Source: Clostridia bacterium
GTDB taxonomy: Bacteria > Bacillota > DSM-16504 > Desulfitibacterales > Desulfitibacteraceae
NCBI GenBank assembly: GCA_018333845.1
Contig: JAGXSK010000242.1
Coordinates: 1 to 30,452, forward strand
Length of the DNA: 30,452 nucleotides
Direction: 5' to 3'
Part shown: piece after piece, positions 1-6,618 of the stretch
Position numbering within the stretch: position 1 is the stretch's first letter
How the letters are laid out: each line of letters begins with the position of its first letter
Notes under the pieces: generated by a model
Seen by the model: the letters and a program-made list of their open reading frames with translations, nothing else
Databases searched by the model: none
Told to the model about the DNA's origin: nothing
Position numbers and translations under genes: made by a program

Positions 1-1
1 T

Positions 2-286
2 GAAGATTTTCTGCGTACTCATGAGGCTGTTAAGGATGCGGCAGTAATTGGTCTGCCGGATAAGCGCCTTGGAGAGCTGGCGGCTGCCATAATAGAGCTG
101 AAACCAGGATACAGCTGTACCGAGGAGGAAATCCGGGAATTTTGTATTCCAATGCCCCGTTACAAACGGCCAAGAAGGATAATTTTCGATAAGGTACCCC
201 GTAATCCTACTGGTAAAATTGAAAAGCCCCGTTTAAGAGAGAAGTATGGTGCCATAAGGCTGGTTGAGGCCCTGACAGAGAAGTAA
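2..286 (+). CDS. AMP-forming acyl-CoA synthetase/ligase, C-terminal fragment (cut by window start)
   Basis: An open frame enters from the left edge and ends at TAA 284-286, giving the last 94 residues. They match the small C-terminal domain of ANL-superfamily adenylating enzymes. A GLPDKRLGE segment corresponds to the conserved A8 hinge region (usual form D-x-x-x-GE). PRNPTGKIEK near the end holds the A10 lysine that contacts the acyl-adenylate. Enzymes of this family activate a carboxylic acid with ATP and pass it to CoA. The substrate cannot be judged because the N-terminal domain is outside the window. Its stop lies right next to the end of a convergent antitoxin remnant (minus strand, 291-471), so the region just downstream has probably been rearranged. 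No terminator hairpin is visible after it. Confidence 0.8.
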   Translation, partial: EDFLRTHEAVKDAAVIGLPDKRLGELAAAIIELKPGYSCTEEEIREFCIPMPRYKRPRRIIFDKVPRNPTGKIEKPRLREKYGAIRLVEALTEK

Positions 287-290
287 AATT

Positions 291-471
291 GAAGCTTTTC
301 TTTGAGCTTCAGCATGCTTTCGCGCCGGGCAAAAGCCTCTATATCCATCACCACAAGGTCGCCGCTGCTGTTTTTAGTCAGATAAACAGGCTCGCCTGTA
401 CGTTTGCAGAGTTCGGAGATTTCATTGTAGTTCTTGCGTATTGCTGCGAAAGGCCGTATATTTATTATTAC
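291..471 (-). pseudogene. Phd/YefM-type antitoxin remnant, N-terminal part
   Basis: The minus strand encodes a recognisable Phd-fold antitoxin core: IRPFAAIRKNYNEISELC, then EPVYLTKNSSGDLVVMDIEA and FARRESMLKLKEKL. This is the DNA-binding half of the family and parallels the intact antitoxin at 658-918 (NEISELC, TKNGYGDLVIMSIETY). There is no usable start: the frame opens after a TGA with GTA ATA ATA. After KEKL the reading frame runs into the antisense of the acyl-CoA synthetase gene, so the toxin-binding C-terminus is missing. No partner toxin follows. I read it as a decayed antitoxin. A 12-bp dyad just upstream (495-533) may be its former operator. Confidence 0.6.
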
Positions 472-494
472 TCAACTCTCCTATAAAAGTAGTA

Positions 495-533
495 ATATTG
501 TAGTATTATTATATGCTAATTATACTACAATAT
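495..533. repeat. 12-bp inverted repeat, likely antitoxin operator
   Basis: ATATTGTAGTAT (495-506) and ATACTACAATAT (522-533) are perfect reverse complements separated by 15 bases. The dyad lies between the minus-strand antitoxin remnant and the plus-strand Phd/RelE operon. Phd-family antitoxins bind such dyads to repress their own promoters. Which operon it serves is not clear: it is nearer to the remnant and about 65 bp upstream of the -35 of the intact pair. Confidence 0.5.
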
Positions 534-598
534 ATTGAGATTGTTAAGATTTATATCCGATACTCAATGGATATTGCATAACTCCTGTTTATTAATAT

Positions 599-627
599 TT
601 GTTGAGCGCACATTTTAATGATATAAT
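599..627 (+). promoter_or_regulatory. Promoter of the toxin-antitoxin operon
   Basis: A -35-like TTGTTG (599-604) and a perfect -10 TATAAT (622-627) are separated by 17 bases. A Shine-Dalgarno GAGGTGA at 645-651 and the ATG at 658 follow directly. Assigned by consensus only. Confidence 0.55.
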
Positions 628-657
628 TATGTACAAAATAGATGCGAGGTGATTACA

Positions 658-918
658 ATGCCACAAATTAGACCTATAACAGATTTAAGAAATACAAATG
701 AGATATCTGAGCTATGTCACAGTAAGAAAGAGCCAATATTCATTACTAAGAACGGATATGGCGACCTTGTTATTATGAGTATAGAAACCTATGAAAACAT
801 GATGTTAATGAATGATATTTACAGAAAAGTAGATGCAGCAGAACAATCTATTGCTAAAGGTGAAGTAATGGATGGCTTTGAATCTCTAAGAAAAACTAGA
901 GAAAAATATGGAATATAA
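658..918 (+). CDS. Type II antitoxin, Phd/YefM family
   Basis: This 86-residue protein begins PQIRPITDLRN and continues NEISELC, then TKNGYGDLVIMSIETY. That is the N-terminal DNA-binding fold of Phd/YefM antitoxins, followed by a charged C-terminal tail (SLRKTREKYGI) that would wrap the toxin. ATG 658 is chosen because GAGGTGA sits 6 bases upstream; a GTG at 649 would place the Shine-Dalgarno inside the gene. It overlaps the toxin gene by 11 bases, typical of translational coupling in TA pairs. It neutralises the RelE/ParE-like protein encoded next and probably represses the promoter at 599-627. It is the only intact antitoxin of the four related pieces in the window. Confidence 0.85.
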   Translation: MPQIRPITDLRNTNEISELCHSKKEPIFITKNGYGDLVIMSIETYENMMLMNDIYRKVDAAEQSIAKGEVMDGFESLRKTREKYGI

Positions 919-1219
919 ACTTATTGTTTCAAAAGAGGCTCACAATGATATTGATGATATTGTTAATTACATTGCTTTAAAACTTGCTAATCCAACAGCA
1001 GCGGCAAGTTTTCTTGATGATGTAGAGAAAAGCTACTACGAAGTTATCAATAAACCACGTATGTATAGCTTATGTCAGGATGTAAGACTCAGCAGAGAAG
1101 GATATAGAAGAATTGTTATCAAGAATTATCTTATCCTATATCGTATTGATGATGATGCAAAGGCTATTCATATTGTGAGAATAATTTATAGTGGTAGAAA
1201 CTATTCTGAGCTAATCTAA
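908..1219 (+). CDS. Type II toxin, RelE/ParE superfamily
   Basis: This 103-residue protein has the RelE/ParE pattern: an N-terminal strand (YKLIVSKEAHNDIDDIVNYI), a helical hairpin, then the conserved REGYRRIVIKNYLILYRID and a C-terminal IHIVRIIYSGRNY. RelE relatives cleave mRNA on the ribosome; ParE relatives poison gyrase. The sequence alone does not decide between them, although REGYRRIVIKNYLILYRI is the form usual in ParE-like members paired with Phd/YefM antitoxins. The start overlaps the antitoxin end, and the frame is complete with no damage. Its TAA (1217-1219) overlaps the end of a convergent gene remnant on the minus strand. Confidence 0.85.
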   Translation: MEYKLIVSKEAHNDIDDIVNYIALKLANPTAAASFLDDVEKSYYEVINKPRMYSLCQDVRLSREGYRRIVIKNYLILYRIDDDAKAIHIVRIIYSGRNYSELI

Positions 1220-1385
1220 AAATAATTGTTCTGGCTACTCAGTCTTTCTTCGCGGTTTTCTATGGCATAGTTTTGAGCATCAACATCAATTTTGTCATAG
1301 CTGTGGGCAATGATATTCCCTTGGTGCTTTAATTTGGTGTTACAATGGCTTTGATTTCTTCAATGGTATAAGGCTTTTCCACCAT
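1216..1385 (-). pseudogene. Broken small gene, possible MNT/HepT toxin-antitoxin remnant
   Basis: On the minus strand a good Shine-Dalgarno (AAGGAGGG) precedes ATG at 1385. The ORF reads VEKPYTIEEIKAIVTP and stops after 18 codons at 1329-1331. This resembles the first residues of MNT-type nucleotidyltransferase antitoxins. A shifted frame downstream reads NIIAHSYDKIDVD, close to the conserved N-I-I-x-H-x-Y-D segment of HepT-like (DUF86) toxins, and ends at 1216-1218. The middle of both genes is missing, so this looks like a deletion scar of a second TA system. The homology rests on short strings. Confidence 0.4.
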
Positions 1386-1420
1386 GGCTCTTACCCTCCT
1401 TTAGCTTCACGCTTTATTAT

Positions 1421-1429
1421 ATTATACCA
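1421..1429 (-). promoter_or_regulatory. Extended -10 promoter of the broken minus-strand gene
   Basis: The minus strand reads TGGTATAAT, an extended -10 (TGn plus perfect TATAAT), about 35 bases upstream of the start at 1385. Promoter and ribosome site look intact although the gene behind them is broken. Confidence 0.45.
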
Positions 1430-1466
1430 CAATTTCCTCTAAAAACTACCTGAAACTGGAATCTCC

Positions 1467-1712
1467 ATGAAAAATAAGAAGGGATATGGCGACCTTGCTA
1501 TTATGAGTATAGAAACCTATGCAAGAGAAATGGCACTAGCTGATGCATATAAGAAATTGGCTGTTGCAGAAAACCAGATTAAAAATGGTGAGCTGTTTGA
1601 TGGAGATGAAGTTAAAATAAACAGCTTTTGCGAGACAAATTTAATAAAGCATTACAGGAGGATTTTAAAGGAATATATAGAATATTTTCTAAAGAGAAAA
1701 TTAATTTGCTAA
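1467..1712 (+). pseudogene. Phd/YefM-type antitoxin remnant, N-terminally truncated
   Basis: The frame reads KKGYGDLAIMSIETYAREMA, then a helix KKLAVAENQIKNGELFDGDEV. This is nearly the same as the middle of the intact antitoxin at 658-918 (NGYGDLVIMSIETY). The expected N-terminal 35 or so residues are absent: an in-frame stop lies just upstream, and there is no Shine-Dalgarno before ATG 1467. After DGDEV the reading turns unlike the family. Another frame gives LLRDKFNK, which would suit a Phd C-terminus, so a frameshift near 1615 is likely. No toxin follows. I judge it a non-functional relic directly upstream of the catabolic cluster. Confidence 0.6.
1684..1701. promoter_or_regulatory. Candidate operator upstream of the first mttB-like gene
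   Basis: ATTTTCTAAAGAGAAAAT is a dyad (ATTTTCT, 4-base gap, AGAAAAT). It lies just upstream of a possible promoter and resembles sites at 3287-3299 and 10760-10777. The XRE-cupin protein encoded nearby is the natural candidate to bind it. The DNA is AT-rich, so chance occurrence is possible. Confidence 0.35.
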
Positions 1713-1733
1713 AAGGCAAAATTTATATATATT
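1705..1733 (+). promoter_or_regulatory. Possible promoter of the first mttB-like gene
   Basis: TTTGCT (1705-1710) and TATATT (1728-1733) are spaced by 17 bases. This is a moderate sigma-A-like pair placed directly after the dyad at 1684-1701. The Shine-Dalgarno AAAGGAG and the TTG at 1783 follow. Confidence 0.35.
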
Positions 1734-1782
1734 CAAGTCATCTTTTTTCGTGTTTTGTTTACATCAAAAGGAGCTGATTTAA

Positions 1783-3201
1783 TTGAATGATGATTTAAAA
1801 AGAATTCATCAAGCATCTCTGGAAATATTAGATGGAACAGGGGTAAAGTTTTATCACCCCAGGGTATTGGACCTGCTCCAAAGTAAAGGTATAAGGGTGG
1901 TTGGAGAAACAGCTTTTTTTAAGCCAGACCAGATTATGAGTTGGGTTAGTAAAGCCCCGTCAGTATTCAAAATCTATGGGCGGAATTCTAAAAATGACAT
2001 GACAATTGGCGGGGACAGGGTTGAATATGTTTCATGCAATTCAGGGTTTCCCTGGATTACAGACGCAGATGGATTTAAACGAAAAGCAGTATTAGATGAC
2101 TATCTTACTTTTTTAAAACTTGTGCATCAAACATCTTTTTTTAAGGTTAATGGTGGAGTGATGGTTACTCCATCAGATCTGCATATTCAGCCGTTATATC
2201 CTGTAATGTTATATTTAGCGTTGCTGCATTCGGATAAGTGTTTATTTGGTGGATTGGGAGGATTAGATGAAACTATAGCAATTATGGATATGCTTAAAAT
2301 TGTATATGGAGATAAAGAAGAATTAATCAAGAAGCCCAGGATTGTTACCATTATCAGCCCACTTTCACCTCTTCAATTTGACAAGAAAATGTTGGATACC
2401 ATGATAACCTATGCAGAATATGGTCAGCCCATTATAGTAGCACCTGCTGTAATGGCCGGAACCACAGGACCAGTTACGCTGGCAGGCACAATTGCTTTAT
2501 CAAATGCAGAAAGTTTAGCTGGCATTGCCGTTTCTCAGATGATTCGAGAGGGGACTCCTGTTATTTATGGCTCTGCAAGCTCGGCTGCAGATATGAGAAC
2601 TGCAAGCTGTTCTATTGGGTCTCCTGAATCTGCACTATGTGCTGCTTACTGTGCCCGCTTAGCAAAAGCCTATGGCCTTCCCTGCCGTGGAGGGGGTACT
2701 CTTAACGATGCTAAATCCGTATCAGTTCAGGCCGGTTATGAAGGTATGATGGTCATGCTGGTTGCTGTCCAGGAAAAAATAAATTTCATTCTACATAGTG
2801 CTGGATCTTTAGACAGCTACGGTGCAATGTCTTTCGAAAAGTATATTGTAGACCTGGAAATAATTGGAATGGTAAATCGGTTTAACCAAGGTGTACAGAC
2901 AGGTACCCAAGAGTTAGCCTTAGATGTTATCAAAGAAGTAGGTCCGGGAGGGGAATTCTTGTCACACCTTCATACCATGCAATTTTGTCGGAAAGAGCTC
3001 TGGATTCCCGATATTAGTATTCGGGGACCATTAGAAAATAAGGATCCCCATGGATATATTATTGAAAGGATCAACAGGAAAAAAGAGCAGCTGCTGGAAG
3101 GTTATTCTATACCGGAATTCTCTTCTGCGATTAAATCAAACCTTAAGAAATACCTGACTGAAATTGGAGTAGAGCAGTGTCTAAGGGATGTAAGCTGGTG
3201 A
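1783..3201 (+). CDS. MttB-family (non-pyrrolysine) quaternary-amine:corrinoid methyltransferase, copy 1
   Basis: A 472-residue COG5598/MttB-family protein. Characterised non-Pyl members (MtgB for glycine betaine, MtpB for proline betaine, MtcB for carnitine) move a methyl group from a quaternary amine to a cobalt(I) corrinoid protein. Family blocks are visible: the N-terminal HQASLEILDGTGVKFYHPRV, the barrel core AGTTGPVTLAGTIALSNAE, and CRGGGTLNDAKSVSVQAGYE where Pyl-containing MttB has its special residue region. There is no internal TAG, so no pyrrolysine is needed. The TTG start at 1783 has an AAAGGAG Shine-Dalgarno. By eye it is very similar to copy 2 (4250-5665) and only distantly like copy 3. 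The XRE-cupin gene follows. The neighbouring imino-acid catabolic genes suggest a betaine of proline or hydroxyproline as substrate. No corrinoid protein gene is present in the window. Confidence 0.85.
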   Translation: MNDDLKRIHQASLEILDGTGVKFYHPRVLDLLQSKGIRVVGETAFFKPDQIMSWVSKAPSVFKIYGRNSKNDMTIGGDRVEYVSCNSGFPWITDADGFKRKAVLDDYLTFLKLVHQTSFFKVNGGVMVTPSDLHIQPLYPVMLYLALLHSDKCLFGGLGGLDETIAIMDMLKIVYGDKEELIKKPRIVTIISPLSPLQFDKKMLDTMITYAEYGQPIIVAPAVMAGTTGPVTLAGTIALSNAESLAGIAVSQMIREGTPVIYGSASSAADMRTASCSIGSPESALCAAYCARLAKAYGLPCRGGGTLNDAKSVSVQAGYEGMMVMLVAVQEKINFILHSAGSLDSYGAMSFEKYIVDLEIIGMVNRFNQGVQTGTQELALDVIKEVGPGGEFLSHLHTMQFCRKELWIPDISIRGPLENKDPHGYIIERINRKKEQLLEGYSIPEFSSAIKSNLKKYLTEIGVEQCLRDVSW

Positions 3202-3257
3202 TTTAAAGGCAAAACAATGAAAATAGATGTATATTTGATGTTCTGTTGAAAAAAACG

Positions 3258-3285
3258 TTGAAAAAAATATAATTATTGATAAAAT
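3258..3285 (+). promoter_or_regulatory. Promoter of the XRE-cupin regulator with adjacent dyad
   Basis: TTGAAA (3258-3263) and TAAAAT (3280-3285) are 16 bases apart. The -35 region is embedded in a direct repeat of GTTGAAAAAAA (3245-3255 and 3257-3267). Just after the -10 lies TTCTAGAAGAA (3288-3298), a relative of the dyads upstream of the mttB genes. That placement fits autorepression. Confidence 0.4.
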
Positions 3286-3332
3286 TATTCTAGAAGAAAC
3301 AAAATTATTTAATTAGAAAAATGAGGTTTGTC

Positions 3333-3863
3333 ATGACTGATGAAATTTTAGGTGAAAGAATAAAAACTATTAGAAAACAGCGGGGGATGACCCTGCAAAA
3401 CCTTGCTGATGAAACAGGATTGTCTATAGCGTTTATTAGTAAAGTTGAACGGGGGTTAACTAGTCCAACATTTAGCGCTATTTTGCAAATATGTAAAGCT
3501 TTGGAGGTTGATTTAACCGATGTAGTTCAGCCTTCAGAGATCAAAAGGTCTGTGATAAAGAAAGATGAGAGAATCCAGATGTCTCCTTTGGCAGATGGGC
3601 GTATTAAACATGAATTTGGAACTGAAGGCTCTAGAAAAATGAAAGGACTGTGGATCACTTTAGAAAAAGGCACCACAGATATTTCAAGGGGCCACCCGGA
3701 AGATGAGTTAGGTGTTGTTATAAAAGGCAGGTTAGAAGTTACTGTAGGAAAGGATGCTTATGTATTAGAAGAAGGAGATACTTTATACATTGAAGCCACA
3801 GTTCAGCATAGTTTAACGAATATTGGAGATGAAGAGTGCATCTGTTTTTTTGCTATTTGTTAA
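3333..3863 (+). CDS. XRE-family transcriptional regulator with C-terminal cupin domain
   Basis: A 176-residue two-domain regulator. Residues 4-63 form a Cro/CI helix-turn-helix (IRKQRGMTLQNLADETGLS, then AFISKVERGLTSPTFSAIL). Residues 100-175 form a cupin_2 barrel (RGHPEDELGVVIKGRLEV, then LEEGDTLYIEATVQHSLTNI). Proteins of this build, such as PuuR, sense a small amine or amino acid through the cupin and control nearby catabolic genes. ATG 3333 is preferred over ATG 3321 because GAGG lies 6 bases before it; nothing suitable precedes 3321. It sits alone between two near-duplicate mttB genes, with its own promoter and a terminator after it. It is the obvious candidate controller of the methyltransferase and transporter operon. 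The ligand is unknown. Confidence 0.88.
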   Translation: MTDEILGERIKTIRKQRGMTLQNLADETGLSIAFISKVERGLTSPTFSAILQICKALEVDLTDVVQPSEIKRSVIKKDERIQMSPLADGRIKHEFGTEGSRKMKGLWITLEKGTTDISRGHPEDELGVVIKGRLEVTVGKDAYVLEEGDTLYIEATVQHSLTNIGDEECICFFAIC

Positions 3864-3898
3864 ATTTTGAAAAAACATAAAAAATGACATATTAAAAT

Positions 3899-3950
3899 AA
3901 TCGCAAATCATCTAGCTAAATTAGCTAAGAAGATTTGTGATTATTTTTTT
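3899..3950 (+). terminator. Rho-independent terminator after the regulator gene
   Basis: AATCGCAAATCATCT pairs with AGAAGATTTGTGATT (one G-T pair and one mismatch) around an inner AGCTA/TAGCT hairpin, followed by a run of seven T. It ends the transcript of the XRE-cupin gene. Confidence 0.8.
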
Positions 3951-4249
3951 AGCTTAATCCAATCTCAGGTTAAGATTTTCCTTGGCCGCCATAATTCAAT
4001 ATGCTTTTAAAAAATTTTACAGATGGAAAAAATTCGCAGCTAAGCACTAAATCTTTGGAAAAAATATTTTGTAAATTCAAAAATAATTAACATTTCAAGC
4101 AGGAAATTTTCTAAATGTAAAGAATATTACACAATGAGAAAATTATAACGCATATGATTTTCTAATTATAAAAAATCTTTATTTCGATTTATTTGATTAT
4201 TCTAATTTAATATACCCACTATTTTATACATAAAGGGAAGTGATTCTTT
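3951..4249. other. AT-rich non-coding leader of the second mttB-like gene
   Basis: No gene is seen in these 299 bases. They hold ATTTTCT at 4106-4112 followed by AAGAAT, and an AGAAAAT (4137-4143)/ATTTTCT (4157-4163) inverted repeat. These are relatives of the dyad upstream of mttB copies 1 and 3. I could not pick a convincing -35/-10 pair. The segment ends with the Shine-Dalgarno AAAGGGAAGTGA before TTG 4250. Confidence 0.45.
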
Positions 4250-5665
4250 TTGGATCAAGCATTGGAAAGGCTTCATGAAGCTTCACTGAGAATACTAGAG
4301 AATACTGGAATTAAGTTTTTCCATCCCAGGGTTCTGAGGATACTTCAACACGCAGGGGTCAAAGTTATTGGACAAACTGCTTATTTTTCTCCAAACCAAA
4401 TAATGGAATGGATTACCAAAGCACCTGCTGCATTTTCAGTTTACGCCCGAAATCCTAAATATAATATACTCCTGGGTGGAGATAATATAGAATTTGCAGC
4501 AGGGTATGGGGCTCCAGTTATTATTGATGAGAAGGGCACAAGAAGAGCAGCTCAATTTAGTGATTACTTAAGTTTTCTAAAGTTAGTTCAGACATGTTCC
4601 CTTTTTAATATTAATGGAGGCATACTTGTTCAGCCTGCTGACTTAGATCCCATGAATAGCTTTCCAAGTATGCTGCATGCCGCTTTAATATATTCTGATA
4701 AATGTTTAATGGGAGGAGCCGGTGGTGAAGAGGAAAGCAGGAAAATTTTTGAAATGCTGGATATAGTGTTTGGTAAAGATACCCTTAAAACAAAGCCCCG
4801 GATAATGGCCATACTTAACAGTACTAGCCCTTTGCAGTATGATGAGAGTACTTTAGATACACTGCTCTTATTTGCCCAATACGGGCAGCCGGTAATTATT
4901 ACGCCTGCAGCAATGGCTGGGACTACTGGGCCTATAACTTTGGCAGGAACAATAGCCTTGTCCAACGCTGAGATTCTTGCTGGAATTGCTCTAGCTCAAA
5001 TGGTTAGAGAAGGAACTCCAGTAATGTATGGTATGCAATCCACTGCCGCAGACATGAGAACCGGAGCGATTGCAGATGGTTCCCCTGAAAGGGCCTTGTG
5101 TGTTCTCTATGGTGCCCGTCTGGCAAAAGCTTATGGATTGCCATGCAGAGGCGGGGGAACAGAGAATGATGCAAAAAGCTTATCCGTGCAAAGTGGATAT
5201 GAGAGTATGATGGACATTTTGGTAGCCTGTCAGGAAAAATTGAATTTAATTATACACAGTGCCGGAACTCTAGACAGCCACGGAGCCATGTCCTTTGAAA
5301 AATTTGTAGTTGATATAGAAATATTAGGAATGGTAAGAAGGTATTTTCAGGGGCTGAATATTGATGAGGAATCCCTTGCTGTGAAAACTATACATTCAGT
5401 CGGTCCTGGGGGGGAGTTTCTGACACATGAGCATACCATGCTGCACTGCAGAAGGGAACATTATATGCCTTTTGTCAGTACTAGAGGACCTTTACCTATT
5501 GGAACTGATCCCGAGGGGGAGCTGTTCCAAAATATCAACAAGAAAAGAGAAGAAATGTTAGCCCAATATTTCAAACCGGAATTACCTAGAGAAACATTAA
5601 TGCAGCTAAACCGATATTTGGATTCTGAAGGAGTGGGGATATTTAGAGAGAAAAATCATCACTAA
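4250..5665 (+). CDS. MttB-family (non-pyrrolysine) quaternary-amine:corrinoid methyltransferase, copy 2
   Basis: This 471-residue protein is collinear with copy 1 over its full length. Examples are LHEASLRILENTGIKFFHPRV at the start, AGTTGPITLAGTIALSNAE in the core, CRGGGTENDAKSLSVQSGYE, and the C-terminal VGPGGEFLTHEHTM. Like copy 1 it has no amber codon and should demethylate a quaternary or tertiary amine onto a corrinoid protein. The TTG start at 4250 is backed by GGGAAGTGA and by alignment with copy 1. It leads the operon with the Liv transporter (livH starts 62 bases later). The two copies have diverged, so they may take successive substrates (dimethyl and monomethyl forms) or different betaines; this is inference. 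No frame damage is seen. Confidence 0.86.
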   Translation: MDQALERLHEASLRILENTGIKFFHPRVLRILQHAGVKVIGQTAYFSPNQIMEWITKAPAAFSVYARNPKYNILLGGDNIEFAAGYGAPVIIDEKGTRRAAQFSDYLSFLKLVQTCSLFNINGGILVQPADLDPMNSFPSMLHAALIYSDKCLMGGAGGEEESRKIFEMLDIVFGKDTLKTKPRIMAILNSTSPLQYDESTLDTLLLFAQYGQPVIITPAAMAGTTGPITLAGTIALSNAEILAGIALAQMVREGTPVMYGMQSTAADMRTGAIADGSPERALCVLYGARLAKAYGLPCRGGGTENDAKSLSVQSGYESMMDILVACQEKLNLIIHSAGTLDSHGAMSFEKFVVDIEILGMVRRYFQGLNIDEESLAVKTIHSVGPGGEFLTHEHTMLHCRREHYMPFVSTRGPLPIGTDPEGELFQNINKKREEMLAQYFKPELPRETLMQLNRYLDSEGVGIFREKNHH

Positions 5666-5727
5666 GAGGAGGTTTGGACTGACGTCATAAAAAGAAATAG
5701 ACATTATATTTGCGAGGAGTTGGTGGT

Positions 5728-6615
5728 ATGGATGTTTTAGCCATATGGGACTTGTTAGTGGGAGGTATTTTAAGAGGGGGAATGTATGTTCTTATGGCCA
5801 TGGGTCTATCTCTGGTATTTGGGGTGATGAAAATACCCAATTTTGCCCATGGTGAGTTCTATATGTTAGGTGCATATTTTGCATATTTTGCATGTGCCGT
5901 ATGGGGTTTTCCTCCTGCTGTGGCTATAATGATTGCTGCTGTTGGCGGGTTTTTAAGTGGCGCCATAATGGAAAAGAGTACATTCTATCCATTAAGAAAA
6001 AGATCCCGGGGAGACTGGATCATGAACAGCTTCCTGGTTACTGCAGGACTTTCATTTATCCTTCAGAATCTGGCACTGTCGTTGCTGGGGGCTGACTTTA
6101 GAGGAGTTCCCCAATATTGGGGTGGATCAGTTACTTGGTTTTCTGGGCTTAATATTTCAATAGACCGAGTAGTTGCCTTCTTAATTGCAATGGGATCTGT
6201 TGTAATATTCTGGATATTCTTAAAAAAGACAAAGACAGGCAATGCTATTTTGGCGGTATCGGAACATGAGACAGGTGCTATGCTCATGGGAATTGAACTA
6301 AACAAAATTCATACATTAACATTTGCGCTGAGCAGCATGCTTGCTGCCATAGCAGGGGCTGCCCTGTTATCAATTATTCCAGCTTATCCCACAATGGGTT
6401 TACAGCCTTTATATAAATCTTGGTTTGTAGTGATTCTGGTTGGCTTGGGTAATATTCAAGCTACACTGATCGGTGGGTTTTTAGTAGGGATAATTGAGGC
6501 CTTTGCATCATTTAGTTTAGGTGCCATGTGGCAGGATGTCATCAGTCTTTCTATTATAATTTTAGTATTATTGTTTAAGCCAACGGGATTGTTTGGAAAA
6601 AAATTAAAGGTTTAG
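5728..6615 (+). CDS. livH: Branched-chain-amino-acid-type ABC transporter permease LivH
   Basis: A 295-residue integral membrane protein of the LivH family. The N-terminal VGGILRGGMYVLMAMGLSLVFGVMKIPNFAHGEFYMLGAY is the classic signature, including the family's NFAHGE motif. Several further hydrophobic segments follow (about eight in all), ending in VISLSIIILVLLFKPTGLFGKK. ATG 5728 is chosen because GAGGAG (5714-5719) lies 8 bases upstream; an earlier in-frame TTG at 5710 would cover that site. It pairs with LivM to form the membrane channel of the importer. Liv-type systems carry many substrates besides leucine, including amides, urea and betaine-like compounds, so the position between mttB genes is the better guide to the substrate. 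Confidence 0.92.
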   Translation: MDVLAIWDLLVGGILRGGMYVLMAMGLSLVFGVMKIPNFAHGEFYMLGAYFAYFACAVWGFPPAVAIMIAAVGGFLSGAIMEKSTFYPLRKRSRGDWIMNSFLVTAGLSFILQNLALSLLGADFRGVPQYWGGSVTWFSGLNISIDRVVAFLIAMGSVVIFWIFLKKTKTGNAILAVSEHETGAMLMGIELNKIHTLTFALSSMLAAIAGAALLSIIPAYPTMGLQPLYKSWFVVILVGLGNIQATLIGGFLVGIIEAFASFSLGAMWQDVISLSIIILVLLFKPTGLFGKKLKV

Positions 6616-6618
6616 GCG

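Noticed and set aside
289..486. 65-codon plus-strand ORF near the start
   Set aside because: It is antisense to the recognisable Phd-like remnant and has no ribosome site.
1783..5665. Pyrrolysine-containing trimethylamine methyltransferase
   Set aside because: The frames are full length without an internal TAG, so these belong to the non-Pyl branch.
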